Assembly: GCA_016490735.1 (NCBI GenBank)
Contig: JAEMWC010001224.1
Span: 97,501-161,500, forward strand
Source: Pachyseris speciosa
Lineage: Eukaryota; Cnidaria; Anthozoa; Scleractinia; Pachyseridae
DNA: 64,000 nt
Direction: 5' to 3'
In this document: piece after piece, positions 23,131-32,752 of the stretch
Numbering within the stretch: position 1 is the first letter of the stretch
Layout: each line of letters begins with the position of its first letter
Translations under genes and position numbers: made by a program
The notes under the pieces: generated by a model
Seen by the model: the letters and a program-made list of their open reading frames with translations, nothing else
Told to the model about the DNA's origin: nothing
Databases searched by the model: none

Positions 23131-24700
23131 ACCGCATGGCATGCAAGGCTTATGAAAGTGAGGTGATAAGAGTGACTCGCCAAACACGACAATTGAATCG
23201 ACAAAACTCTGCTTTATTTGACTCGTTTATTTTGTTCTGTAAACATTGCATTACATTACATAACATCAGTCTTGGCCAGCAAAATTGGCCTAATTCAATC
23301 TCTAGTGTTCCAGCGACATTCTGGCCTCTTTGCCTTTGTCGCTGCTACCGATGCGATTCATCCAGGCAAGGATCTGCTCGTGATCGTCCTCGGTGCATTC
23401 TATCCCCTTTCGCTCCATCTCAGCAAACACCTTGTTTAGCCACTGCCAAAACTGCTCCTCGTCTTGTCCTCCGTCTGGCACAGAAAAATCTTCCGCCAGC
23501 GAATATTCGAGCTGCAACTCATCCTCGCCCTCAACTTTGGTAGCGCGACGGGCCTTGCGAACCTCCACATCCATCACCTGGCAAAATCGTTCCATCGTAT
23601 TCAGATCCAGCAATCTCTCTTCAAAAAACTCTTTGATTGCGTCAAACCCGGGCCACTGGTTCGGAACTGACGACGCCATTTGGCTCAAGCAATGGTACAG
23701 TGCCAAACAGCTCAAGTGTTTGTTCATATTTGCCACGTTTGTCTTGCGCTCTTGACAAATATCTGCATACTTGATCGTGGCCAGAGATTGGACCAGCCTC
23801 CTTCTTAGATGACCATCTTCACAAGAACAAGCCTGCACTTTTGTTCCGGCTTCCTTGAACCAGCCTGGAAAATCGCCTGGGAAAAAGGTCAACACCAGGG
23901 GATCGTCATCCGCTGTTCCAGCCTCCTTCAGTTTCTTTTCCACTTTCACCAGGTCACATGGACATAAAAACAGAATGTAGCGTAACATATTCTGCCAGGC
24001 ACCCCAAGGAAAGCTATCCACGGCACAATCGTCCAGTAAAGGTTCGTGAAAGTGGTAAGGTTCTGCGGGATCAACGACAATTTCATCTCCAGCCGTTTCA
24101 ATGGTTTGGATTGCCGCTTGTAACTCTTCGCTCGAGTGAGAAGAAGCGTGCTGCAGAGCAGTGACGTCCATCTCCGCCCTCTTTTTTTCGTCTTTATTGG
24201 ACCACAATTTTGCGAGGGCAAACATCGTCTTGTTCTCAAAGGTACGATAGTGCTTCTTCTTTCGTTGGGTGATGGCGCTAGAAATGACATCCAAGACCAT
24301 CGCGTCTTCCGTGGTGGCTTTTCCTCTATTCCCCATTCTGTTTGTTTCTCTTGATATCTCTCGTTTGTTACTTGTTAGTTGCGGGCTTTGCCCTTTTTTT
24401 ATACTGTTGGATGGCTGGTCTCCATGGTCACCTCTGACGTAATGAACTAGGTGTGACCTGAATACGTTTACGTTTACGTTTACGTTTTAGGTGTGACCTG
24501 ACGTTGTCTTCGTCATAGGGGCACTCCCTTGTGACGTGGGCTTGGCTTATCATTACGAGCGCAGACCCTGTGACGTTACTTGCACATTAGGGTCACTCCC
24601 TTGACTCTCGTACTCGCAATGATGACTTCATAAATACGCCATAAGGGTCACTCTCGTGAAACCCACACTCATTGGTTAATCATCCCGAGAAAAAAATTTC
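23131..24700. repeat. Direct duplication, copy 1
   Basis: Starts at accgcatggcatgcaaggc and matches 25998-27525 almost base for base, covering the 3' flank, the whole gene and about 360 bp of promoter. Copy 1 has an extra acgttt hexamer array (24468-24490) that copy 2 lacks. Confidence 0.93.
23302..24336 (-). CDS. Multicopy family protein, member 1 (344 residues)
   Basis: ATG at 24336, minus-strand TATA-like box (tataaaaaaagg) near 24395, polyadenylation signal tttatt near 23214. No known domain. Blocks shared by the five family members are PLLDDCA-D near residue 100, a CPCDL block near 128, ER-x-x-N-x3-MNK-LS near 208, WPGFD near 238 and ERFCQVMDVEVR near 255. The tail is acidic then charged. 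It is the intact member of a tandem pair; the other (26158-27204) has a nonsense codon. Function unknown; all-helical prediction by composition. Confidence 0.8.
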   Translation of the reverse strand: MGNRGKATTEDAMVLDVISSAITQRKKKHYRTFENKTMFALAKLWSNKDEKKRAEMDVTALQHASSHSSEELQAAIQTIETAGDEIVVDPAEPYHFHEPLLDDCAVDSFPWGAWQNMLRYILFLCPCDLVKVEKKLKEAGTADDDPLVLTFFPGDFPGWFKEAGTKVQACSCEDGHLRRRLVQSLATIKYADICQERKTNVANMNKHLSCLALYHCLSQMASSVPNQWPGFDAIKEFFEERLLDLNTMERFCQVMDVEVRKARRATKVEGEDELQLEYSLAEDFSVPDGGQDEEQFWQWLNKVFAEMERKGIECTEDDHEQILAWMNRIGSSDKGKEARMSLEH

Positions 24701-24705
24701 TTAAA
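24340..24705 (-). promoter_or_regulatory. Promoter of family member 1 with TGACGT sites
   Basis: Contains ctctgacgtaatgaac, cctgacgttgtc, tgtgacgtggg and gtgacgttac, most followed by cactccc-type phrases. A hexamer array acgtttacgtttacgttt at about 24468-24490 is unique to this copy. Confidence 0.65.
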
Positions 24706-24847
24706 GGTGACACTGTCTCGAATATGTATTTTGGTTTCAGTAAACACACTTTGTCTCATCAATCCCCAAGGAGGCTTAACTGTTACTTCTAAGTGCGTAA
24801 GGTATCGAAAGTGGGTTGTACTTGCGATCACTGGTTGTCTGATTTTG

Positions 24848-24848
<1 letters not shown>

Positions 24849-24886
<38 letters not shown>

Positions 24887-25275
24887 TATCACATTTATAT
24901 TGCGCATTTTCTATGTAATATTCAAATGCGCATTACAACACTGGCCGGGGGACTTTACCAGACTGCTTATAACGCAGTTTACAATTATTGAAGTTGAGTT
25001 ATGAGTGCCCCCTTAATGTCAATATCAAATTAAGACAGACACTAGGGGTAGTCACTGCCAGAGTTTTGTTACGTCCCTAGTGGTTCTTTTACGTCCCACA
25101 GAATCAGAGAATTATGAAGAGTTGTGAGACGGGGCCTACGGTTTATCGTCCTTATCCGAGAAGACTAGAAAGTCTAACCGTTTGTAGATGTGATTACAAA
25201 GGCAGCACTTTCTCCTCAATTATTTAAATACCCTGAGTGTCGGTCCGGCCGGGGTTTGAACCCACGACCTCGCGC
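24849..25275 (-). mobile_element. tRNA-derived SINE inserted in the gene block
   Basis: The minus-strand reading shows a pol III B box (gggttcaaacccc, seen as ggggtttgaaccc at 25250-25263), a long body with the cctacggtttatcgtcc and gcgcattttctatgtaatattc segments, and a trinucleotide tail (taa repeat at 24849-24884). This body and tail match the style of widespread cnidarian SINEs as I remember them. It lies between the two direct duplications, so the block has been resident in a nuclear genome. Confidence 0.65.
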
Positions 25276-25460
25276 ACGGTCGGCGGTTAGCTCAGTGGCG
25301 AACGTTTTGCGAACGTTTTGGGATACTCGGTACGTTATGCCTTGCCGACGGTGGGGATCGACGAGACAGTCAGTGTTGCGGCAGTGGAGAAGGAGGAGAC
25401 GAAAGCGAACTTTCCACTCACCCCCAAGTGGTGAACCTGACGAACCAATTGGCCACCCTG

Positions 25461-25724
25461 ATGCAATCACGGGAGGAGTTGGGACATCTGAATCGCTTCC
25501 TGAAACACCAACTGACGATGGTAAACGAAGAAAGGAGGATGTGGGAGCGGCGGTTTGAGTTGTTGTTGGATAGGGTGCTGTGTTGGAATTGTGTAGAAGA
25601 CAAAAAGGGAGCCTATTTGCATGGCACGTACGAGGAGAAGCGATCATGGACGTGCAGGAATTGTCCCGTCTGTAAGGTTTACAAGTACTGTTTTCCCTTG
25701 CCAAACGAGCTGAGTGACACATAG
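25461..25724 (+). CDS. Small coiled-coil, Cys-rich protein
   Basis: From the ATG at 25461 the frame gives about 87 residues. The first half is a charged helix suited to a coiled coil. The second half has CWNC, CRNCPVC and a final C, which may bind zinc. The frame is open upstream to 25428 without an ATG, and an adjacent phase (about 25340-25430) has similar composition, so the N-terminus may be lost to an indel. AATAAA follows at about 25815. Not recognised. Confidence 0.5.
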   Translation: MQSREELGHLNRFLKHQLTMVNEERRMWERRFELLLDRVLCWNCVEDKKGAYLHGTYEEKRSWTCRNCPVCKVYKYCFPLPNELSDT

Positions 25725-25997
25725 AGAGCGAAATGCTTGTATCGACTGTCCCAATGAGCGCACGGAAGACGAGTACGAACCCTTTGTACCCACACGGTGT
25801 ATTCAGTAGAGGATGAATAAAAATCATTTCACTTTTCCAAAAGGTTATTTCATTGTCTAAGAATGTGACCCCGAGAAAGGAAGCGGCCAATTGAAAAAAA
25901 AAACACAAAGGGTCACACTACCGGGTCAGACACTCGAACCCAATCAATTCAAATTGTTTATTTCACAGTGCCCGATTATGCTTTGTCTAAGGTAACA

Positions 25998-27525
25998 AAC
26001 CGCATGGCATGCAAGGCTTATGAAAGTGAGGTGATAAGAGTGACTCGCCAAACACGACAATTGAATCGACAAAACTCTGCTATATTTGACTCGTTTATTT
26101 TGTTCTTTAAACATTGCATTACATTACATAACATCAGTCTTGGCCAGCAAAATTGGCCTAATTCAATCTCCAGTGTTCCAGCGACATTCTGGCCTCCTTG
26201 CCTTTGTCGCTGCTACCGATGCGATTCATCCAGGCAAGGATCTGCTCGTGATCGTCCTCGGTGCATTCTATCCCCTTTCGCTCCATCTCAGGAAACACCT
26301 TGTTTTGCCACTGCCAAAACTGCTCCTCGTCTTGTCCTCCGTCTGGCACAGAAAAATCTTCCGCCAGCGAATATTCGAGCTGCAACTCATCCTCACCATC
26401 AACTTTGGTAGCGCGACGGGCCGTGCGAACCTCCACATCCATCACCTGGCAAAATCGTTCCATCGTGTTCAGATCCAGCAATCTCTCTTCAAAAAACTCT
26501 TTGATTGCGTCAAACCCGGGCCACTGGTTCGGAACTGACGACGCCATTTGGCTCAAGCAATGGTACAGTGCCAAACAGCTCAAGTGTTTGTTCATATTTG
26601 CCACGTTTGTCTTGCGCTCTTGACAAATATCTGCATACGTGATCGTCGCCAGAGACTGGACCAACCTCCTCCTTAGATTATCATCTTCACGAGAACAATC
26701 GTGCACTTTCAGTCCGGCTTCCTTGAACCAGCCTGGAAAATCGCCTGGGAAAAAGGTCAACACCAGGGGATCGTCATCCACTGTTCCAGCCTCCTTCAGT
26801 TTCTTTTCCACTTTCACCAGGTCACATGGACAGAAAAACAGAATCTAGCGTAACATATTCTCCCAGGCACCCCAACGATAGCTATCCAGAGCACAATCGT
26901 CCAGTAAAGGTTTGTGAAAGTGGGAGGGGTCTGCGGGATCAACGACAATTTCATCTGCAGCCGTTTCCATTGTTTGAATTGCCGCTTGTAACTCTTCGCT
27001 CGAGTGAGAAGAAGCGTGCTGCAGAGCAGTGACGTCCATCTCCGCCCTCTTTTTTTCGTCTTTAGTGGACCACAATTTTGCAAGGGCAAACATCCTCCTT
27101 TCGTCAAAGGTACGATAGTGCTTCTTCTTTCGTTGGGTGATGGCGCTAGCAATGACATCCAAGACCATCGCGTCTTCCGTGGTGGCTTTTCCTCTATTCC
27201 CCATTCTGTTTGTTTCTCCTGATCTCTCTCGTTTGTTACTTGTTAGTTGCGGGATTTGCCCTTTTTTTATACTGTTGGATGGCTGGTCTCCATGGTCATC
27301 TCTGACGTAATGAACTAGGTGTGACCTGACGTTGTCTTCGTCATAGGGGCACTCCCTTGTGACGTGGGCTTGGCTTATCATTACGAGAGCAGACCCTGTG
27401 ACGTTACTTGCACTCGAGGGTCACTCCCTGGACTCTCGTACTCGCAATTATGACGTCATAAATACGTCATAAGGGTCACTCTCGTGAAACCCACACTCAT
27501 TGGTTAATCATCCCAAGAGAAAAAA
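25998..27525. repeat. Direct duplication, copy 2
   Basis: Same segment as 23131-24700, in the same orientation about 2.87 kb away. Differences are scattered substitutions and the lack of the acgttt array. Confidence 0.93.
26158..27204 (-). pseudogene. Multicopy family protein, member 2 (nonsense codon)
   Basis: ATG at 27204. The frame is identical in layout to member 1 but a TAC tyrosine codon is a TAG at 26845-26847 (about residue 120), and the rest continues in frame to 26158. The shared WPGFD and ERFCQVMDVEVR blocks are intact after the stop. Promoter and 3' flank are conserved. Either dead, or a truncated 119-residue product is made. Confidence 0.82.
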
Positions 27526-27530
27526 TATTT
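27205..27530 (-). promoter_or_regulatory. Promoter of family member 2
   Basis: Carries the same TGACGT phrases as copy 1 and keeps a full CRE palindrome tgacgtca at 27451-27458, which is degraded in copy 1 (tgacttca). Minus-strand TATA-like box near 27260. Confidence 0.7.
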
Positions 27531-27928
27531 AAGACCGCCAGGACGCCACTCTCAAATCAAACTATCCAAACCTTGCCAGCGATCACTACATCACAGAGTA
27601 CGCTCAAGCGTTTAACCTGTATCAAGGTCCCTGGCTGTCCATGGCATAATGGGGTATGTCTTAACTGTTTACTGTATTGTTTTTGATAAGACACTCTGCC
27701 TCTTGAAGGTCACATTCCCTTTAAAGCGCGCCTACTATCAATGGGACTTAACGTAAATGCAATGTGTACTAGAGTATATTAAAGCAATGTTCGCGTTTAA
27801 TTTTTCACAACTACAGCGGCGATGGGCCACAGCGATCCGCTCAATGCCATCTGGAACGGGCAAGCCCAAACGCGGTGTGCCTGATAAATTTTGTGCACGG
27901 GTAAACTAGTTGTCAGTGGTCTCTTTTG
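27531..27928. other. Intergenic, no gene seen
   Basis: No frame or repeat that I can support. Confidence 0.4.
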
Positions 27929-28381
27929 TCATCGTACGTTCAACTGGTCACCGAGTTTGTATAGAACTTGTTCTTTGGCTGCTTTCCGCATCTGCTTCTT
28001 TTCCTCCAGCTCACAATTTTTCTCGGACAAGGTTTTATCTCCCCACTGGAAGAAATTGCAGCCTTGATGCTTTCTGCAGCCAAAGTAGGGTCTTTGGGGA
28101 TTTCTTTTGGAGGATGAGATCCGTAAAGTGCTTGGTCTGCTACAATGGCAAAGCGGTGTGAAGCACTTGTAAATTGGTAACAGTTTGTTTGCGATGATGT
28201 CGCAGTAATCTCTCAACCCGTTTTCAAAGCAAAACACAGGGCATGTCTTGTCGGGGCAAGTATAGATCGTTTGACCCGATTTCCTGGTAGGAAGACTCAG
28301 GAGAACGTTTTGCAGATGAATAGGACATTTCGCTAGTCCACGTGCTATCTGTGTCATCTCTTCCACAGGATTTTTCCTCAT
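27929..28381 (-). CDS. GRF-type zinc-finger protein
   Basis: ATG at 28381, 150 residues. The C-terminal half has the GRF finger layout: a CHC pair near residue 78, a basic stretch, then YFGC, a second Cys five residues later and NFFQW. GRF fingers bind single-stranded nucleic acid in topoisomerase III, NEIL3 and APE2-type proteins. An N-terminal Cys cluster (CPIH ... CPDKTCPVFC, residues 19-51) may be a second zinc site. The last 25 residues are a charged helix. It sits just downstream of the protease on the same strand. Role in DNA repair or replication is inference. Confidence 0.7.
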   Translation of the reverse strand: MRKNPVEEMTQIARGLAKCPIHLQNVLLSLPTRKSGQTIYTCPDKTCPVFCFENGLRDYCDIIANKLLPIYKCFTPLCHCSRPSTLRISSSKRNPQRPYFGCRKHQGCNFFQWGDKTLSEKNCELEEKKQMRKAAKEQVLYKLGDQLNVR

Positions 28382-28613
28382 TATGACTTTGTTTTATCCT
28401 TCTCTGTTTGATCAAAGAGTCGTGCCATGCGGCGAAGAGTTCTTGTAAAAGCTCTTATCAAAACAGCGTGCACTTGTTCAAATCGCAATACAAACGTCTA
28501 TGTATTCGCATTCACACGCAACCTAGACTGTTTCAAGTTATGCAATTTGACGGCCTGAACTGCCTAGGCGGCTTAATACTTGACGGATTGTTTCTTTGTG
28601 TTAAGGTTTTTAT

Positions 28614-29315
28614 TCATATATCTAAGAGGCTTACATGTTTTTTAACGCTTCTCAAGACACCTTGTTGGTTTTCCTCGTGACCTAACTTGATTACATAATC
28701 TGTGACAAGATTTGTGAGCTTTTCTGTCATTTTGCGATCATTTTCAATGTACTTCCCATGTTGAAACTGGTCTATGAAATCAGAGAATGTATTTCCTCTT
28801 GCCCTAGCCATTGCGTGAAACAAGGCATAGTGTCCACAGGTGCTAGAATCTGTGACCTGCATCCGCCAGCTATTGGAACTAACACGTCCGTAATGCATAA
28901 AGATCCAATTCACAAACGGGGTTGGCTTGTACCACGTCAGAGGTACTCCGTAACTATCAAACACTTCACAGCGATCGTTTTCCGCAAAAATGCTCAACCA
29001 GTGCGACCCTGGTTTGTCGTGGGTATCCACATTCACTATGTAAGCAGACCGCTTTCGAGCGTCGTTTTTTTTCGGAAGTCGGTCTGATGCAAACACACCT
29101 TTAAAGATCGGCTCGAGATGAGTATCCTGTCTCGCCAAGTAATCCAGCTGTTGGGTAGTTAAGGCTAGAATTGCCATGTCACTTTCACTTGCCATAAAAC
29201 ACAGCTCCGTTTGTATCGATTTCCGGCTAAGTTTGAAACTCTCCATGCACCACCAATAAAGTAGACAACGTGTCCTAGAGAGCGCCAAAGGTGAATTTAA
29301 ACCACAAAGTTTCAT
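28614..29315 (-). CDS. Adenain-type cysteine protease (Polinton/adenovirus-like)
   Basis: 233 residues from the first ATG; a start at Met41 or Met47 would match the usual family length better. The catalytic set is complete: His105 in GSHW, Asp120 in FDSYG, Gln153 and Cys160 in STCGH, with the seven-residue Gln-Cys spacing of adenovirus protease. The LTTQQLDYLA opening and F-GVF-SDRLP segment are typical of Polinton/Maverick and adintovirus proteases, which mature capsid proteins. Minus-strand polyadenylation signal near 28609. It is the one clear virus/Polinton hallmark here. No capsid gene is in view to serve as its substrate. Two degenerate fragments of the gene lie upstream (29407-29445, 30370-30500). 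Confidence 0.88.
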   Translation of the reverse strand: MKLCGLNSPLALSRTRCLLYWWCMESFKLSRKSIQTELCFMASESDMAILALTTQQLDYLARQDTHLEPIFKGVFASDRLPKKNDARKRSAYIVNVDTHDKPGSHWLSIFAENDRCEVFDSYGVPLTWYKPTPFVNWIFMHYGRVSSNSWRMQVTDSSTCGHYALFHAMARARGNTFSDFIDQFQHGKYIENDRKMTEKLTNLVTDYVIKLGHEENQQGVLRSVKKHVSLLDI

Positions 29316-29406
29316 TTAGTCTCGGGTTGAGATGAGTTGTACGGGTGCCTTTTCCTCTCTATGTCGTTCTGATATTCTCTCGTTTCACGCGAAACGCAGT
29401 TAAAAC

Positions 29407-29445
29407 AATCTGTTTGTCGTGGGTATTCACATCCACTATGTAAGC
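29407..29445 (-). pseudogene. Protease gene fragment 1
   Basis: tttgtcgtgggtattcacat ccactatgtaagc matches the protease gene at about 29012-29046 with two or three mismatches. A very short remnant. Confidence 0.6.
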
Positions 29446-29576
29446 CAAATAATAAGAGGTATCTTGGCAATTTGCCCCTATATCAGCTGCTTGGCACTTC
29501 GCTAGGGAAAAGGGATCAACTGATGCGAGGTAGAAAAGGTCACGTAAAAGACAAAGGCAAATAAGCGTGACGGTTA

Positions 29577-29640
29577 TAATAATAATAATAATTTAGAACT
29601 TATATAGCTTATATAACTTATATAGTTATGGTAAAGACGC
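29577..29640. repeat. AAT-repeat with SINE-tail-like sequence
   Basis: A run of aat units followed by ttagaacttatatagc, resembling the tail side of the SINE at 24849. Probably a truncated copy. Confidence 0.4.
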
Positions 29641-29688
29641 CAATCATTAAACTAGTCTGCGTTCAAAGTGATTCATTGAAGTCTTTAT

Positions 29689-30324
29689 TCAAATATTGAA
29701 ATTTTTGAACCATACTTTTGGGCACTGCTCCTCGATAAGCTTGAAATTTTTGTCGGTTCTTCTCATCAGCCAGGTTGAATTTTTGGTAGGAAAGGAGTCG
29801 ACGTCTGTTGTCATTTCGCGGGGGATTAATGCGTAAGAGTCTCTGCCACGGAAGACTCCCAATCTTCGTAGAAGTCGTTTGCTCTTTCGTGGAAGAGCGT
29901 TGTATTCAGTCACGCACTGGGCACAGTCTTCGTAATAATAAGAATAGTAAAGTGAGCTGGGCTCAACCACTTCAGCTTCATTTAACAGTGCAGTGAAATA
30001 ACCAGTCAAGGGACCTTGAGGAAGTGTCATGGGCAAAGGAAAAGAATTCGGCGTATGTCCATTGAAAACGTATGCCATCCTTTTCTCTTTCTTTGAAAGC
30101 ATGTGCGGATTGACTATCACGTTGGCCAAGAGGAAATGGCGAGGAGAGAGAAGACAAATGTTCTTGCCGTCCTTGTCATCCTCCAGAAAACGTCTAATGG
30201 CCGTTTGTTCGTCCTGCGATATTTTGAAATGACAGTCGGTTGGTAGATGGTGTGGGTAAACGGCGAGGTAGAGATTGTAGATGTGCTCTACCTGCCCTAT
30301 TGGTACCATGCATAACTCGGCCAT
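29689..30324 (-). CDS. Unknown 211-residue protein
   Basis: ATG at 30324; polyadenylation-like tttatt at 29680 just after the stop. The product is Tyr/Leu/His-rich in its first third with a YYSYYYED cluster near residue 125 and a basic Arg/Lys cluster near 145. No transmembrane segment or recognised domain. Same strand as the protease and GRF genes, 370 bp upstream of the former, so they may be co-regulated, though each appears to have its own termination signal. Confidence 0.65.
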   Translation of the reverse strand: MAELCMVPIGQVEHIYNLYLAVYPHHLPTDCHFKISQDEQTAIRRFLEDDKDGKNICLLSPRHFLLANVIVNPHMLSKKEKRMAYVFNGHTPNSFPLPMTLPQGPLTGYFTALLNEAEVVEPSSLYYSYYYEDCAQCVTEYNALPRKSKRLLRRLGVFRGRDSYALIPREMTTDVDSFPTKNSTWLMRRTDKNFKLIEEQCPKVWFKNFNI

Positions 30325-30369
30325 TCCCCTAGTGTTCCGAAAATGACGGCATACAATAGTTTGACGAAC

Positions 30370-30500
30370 GTTCTAACACCACGACCGTTTTCCGCGAAAA
30401 ATGCTCAGCCAGTGCGACCTCGGTTTTTTATCTGGGTACCCGAATTGACAGGCCTTGTTCGAGCGTCGTTTTCTTCTGGAAGTCGGTATGATGGTCGGCC
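30370..30500 (-). pseudogene. Protease gene fragment 2
   Basis: ccgttttccgcgaaaaatgc, agccagtgcgacct, and ttcgagcgtcgttttcttctggaagtcgg line up with 28974-29090 of the protease gene with many substitutions. It covers the His active-site region but is not open. Confidence 0.7.
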
Positions 30501-30653
30501 TTCTCGCTCCTAACCCTTACGAGTACAAAACACAAACAAATTTTTTGTAACAACAACATCTTTTATTTTCTCGTTTTACTTTCTTCTCTCAAGTTACGTT
30601 TGGATCAGGGTGAAGTGATCTTTCCACGACAACAGCATCCATCGTCCAGCGTC

Positions 30654-30966
30654 TCAAAGTTCGTCATCCGAATTATTCCAGGTACATTCAGTAGCGTCCG
30701 GTTGAGGATCTTTCCATTTTCGCTTTCGTCTTTGTCGTCTCTGGACCTGACCTGCCAATGATGACAATCGCAATAATAAGTACAAAATTCGTCCAGACTG
30801 GGCTGGGAATCCATTACCTAAATACAGACAAAAGATAAATAACACATATGACAATACCTCGAGCCAAACTTTCCAGGGTGCTCTTTAAACGCTGTGGCGG
30901 CTGCTGTGGCTGTTCCCTGTTCTTTTTGTTTTGTTCATTGGAATCATTGCACTTGTCACCGTCCAT
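30654..30966 (-). CDS. Possible small spliced gene
   Basis: An ATG at 30966 opens a short frame that ends after about 50 codons. A 40-nt stretch at 30818-30857 has GT...AG ends and a pyrimidine-rich acceptor on the minus strand; removing it would join the first frame to one that ends near 30654 with a basic and then acidic tail. TATA-like tatata lies near 31021 and polyadenylation signal near 30563, and TGACGT sites are at 31130-31170. A competing 69-residue frame starts at 30814. A 40-nt intron would be unusually short, so this is tentative. Confidence 0.35.
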
Positions 30967-31059
30967 CTCTTACTCTTGCAAAAGCGTCTAGATTGTTTGC
31001 TCGAATGCCGTTTTCTGTTTTAATATATACACCCGGATACCATAGAAGGGTCCAATGAC

Positions 31060-31200
31060 ATTCGATGTCTAGTCAACGTAAGCGAGGCGTTTCCAGTTTC
31101 GTAGCGTCAAACGTAATGGGTTCAGCCCTCTGACGTCGATGCACTGAACGACGTCACTCTCCAGTGACGTTAGGCCTAGAGAAGTAGCAAAACGGTTAAG
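31060..31200 (-). promoter_or_regulatory. CRE-like cluster
   Basis: ctctgacgtcgatg, gaacgacgtcactc and cagtgacgttagg within 50 bp, upstream of a TATA-like box at about 31021 for a minus-strand transcript. Confidence 0.55.
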
Positions 31201-31319
31201 CCAAGGACACCAAAGGCTAATTACAAAACAAGAGGGCTGCTCAAAAAAAATTGAATCACCTCCTCCTCACCCCCCCCCCTTCCGACTGGTTGACTTCTCC
31301 TTCTCAAACATATTATTTA

Positions 31320-31340
31320 TTTATGAAGTATGTATTTATG

Positions 31341-31370
<30 letters not shown>
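31320..31370. repeat. TATG microsatellite
   Basis: Tandem tatg tetranucleotides. Confidence 0.95.
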
Positions 31371-31372
<2 letters not shown>

Positions 31373-31379
31373 CCCAGCA

Positions 31380-32115
31380 GATCAGTGGCGACCCGTGACA
31401 AATCTGACAGACTTGTGAGGTGGTCCATGGACATCCAACTAACCCAACAGACTCGTGAGTAACCCAGCGGTACTTGCAAGCTCTCAGTCGACTTGTTAGG
31501 GACCCAGTGGCGTACCACAATGAGCCGGATGATTTGTGAGGTGGTCCTGCAGACTTGCGAAACAACCCAGCAGACTCGTGAGTAATCCAGCGGTACTTGC
31601 AAGCTCTCAGTCGACTTGTTAGGGACCCAGTGGCGTACCACAATGAGCCAGATGATTTGTGAGGTGGTCCTGCAGACTTGCGAAACAACCCAGTAGGCTC
31701 GTGAGTAACCCAGCGGGTACTTGCGGGCTCTCAGAGGAATCGTAAGGCAGTGGCGTACCACAATGACCCGGATGATTTGTGAGATGGCCCCGTGGACTAA
31801 CTCGCTACATAGTAGAGTTGTGAGTAACCCAGCGGTACTTGTGGGCTCTCAGAGGAATCGTAAGGCAGTGGCGTACAACAATGACCCGGATGATTTGTGA
31901 AGTGGCCCCGTGGACTGACTCGCTACATAGTAGAGTTGTGAGTAACCCAGCGGTACTTGCGGGCTCTCAGAGGAATCGTAAGGCAGTGACGTACAACAAT
32001 GACCCGGATGATTTGTGAGGTGGCCCCGAGGACTGACTCGCTACATAGTAGAGTTGTGAGTAACCCAGTGGTACTTCCGGGCTCTCAGAGGAATTGCAAG
32101 AGACCATGTGTTAAC
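31380..32115. repeat. Satellite array, ~120 bp unit
   Basis: The phrase gtaacccagcggtacttg recurs at about 31461, 31585, 31705, 31824, 31942 and 32060. Each unit also has a gctctcag, a cgtaccacaatga and a gatgatttgtgaggtgg element. Later units carry ctcgctacatagtagagttg. Long minus-strand frames here are repeat artefacts. Confidence 0.93.
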
Positions 32116-32214
32116 TCGCGATGAACCCAGACGATTTGTGTGGCAGCCCAATGGTGGACTTCTTAAGGACCCAATGGACAGTTCAGTAGCCAGAAAAACT
32201 TGTGAGTTTACATT

Positions 32215-32281
32215 TTTATTTATACATATATATATATATAATACATAATTATATATATTATATATATATTTATATTATGTA

Positions 32282-32320
<39 letters not shown>
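32215..32320. repeat. TA and ATT microsatellites
   Basis: atatat runs followed by att trinucleotides. Confidence 0.95.
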
Positions 32321-32507
32321 GAAAACTCCTGAAAAAAAAGGAATACATCTCGTTAAATTTGTATGGCATTTATTTCAACTACGCTCACACAACAGAGCGA
32401 ACATCATAATAAAAAAACATGCTTTTGCTTGTATTCCAGACTCCTCAAGTTTATTTGAAAAGAAAAGATTAAACACTTTGTAGCACAGTTGTCTGCAAGA
32501 GTTCTTG

Positions 32508-32735
32508 TCATTTTTGAAACTCAGTGAATTTCGAACCATTTCTTTCCGAGAAGCCCTCCAGATCTATACAGGGGATGTTCAATCCAAATTGGAGACCCAT
32601 CGAGTCACGTAGTCCATCGTTTGTTACTATCTGAATGTGAATTTCCGCGCGGCAATGCTCAAATTCATTCAATGTTTTTCCGAAGTGTAAGTATACATTA
32701 AGAAGGTACATTGTTCCTTGTCGGTTTCCATACAA
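32508..32735 (-). CDS. Small frame between a stop and its polyA signal
   Basis: 75 codons starting 17 bp past the stop of the 126-residue gene, on the same strand but in another phase. It ends before the minus-strand polyadenylation signals near 32450 and 32367. It may be a second frame on the same transcript, the frameshifted end of that gene, or chance. Confidence 0.3.
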   Translation of the reverse strand: MYGNRQGTMYLLNVYLHFGKTLNEFEHCRAEIHIQIVTNDGLRDSMGLQFGLNIPCIDLEGFSERNGSKFTEFQK

Positions 32736-32752
32736 TAGAGGTATGATGACAG

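Noticed and set aside
22142..23155. Two long plus-strand frames (337 and 268 codons)
   Set aside because: They run through a nine-unit tandem repeat whose unit is nearly a multiple of three; openness in several phases at once marks them as repeat artefacts.
31317..31761. Minus-strand frames of 123 and 141 codons
   Set aside because: Translations of the ~120 bp satellite and the TATG repeat.
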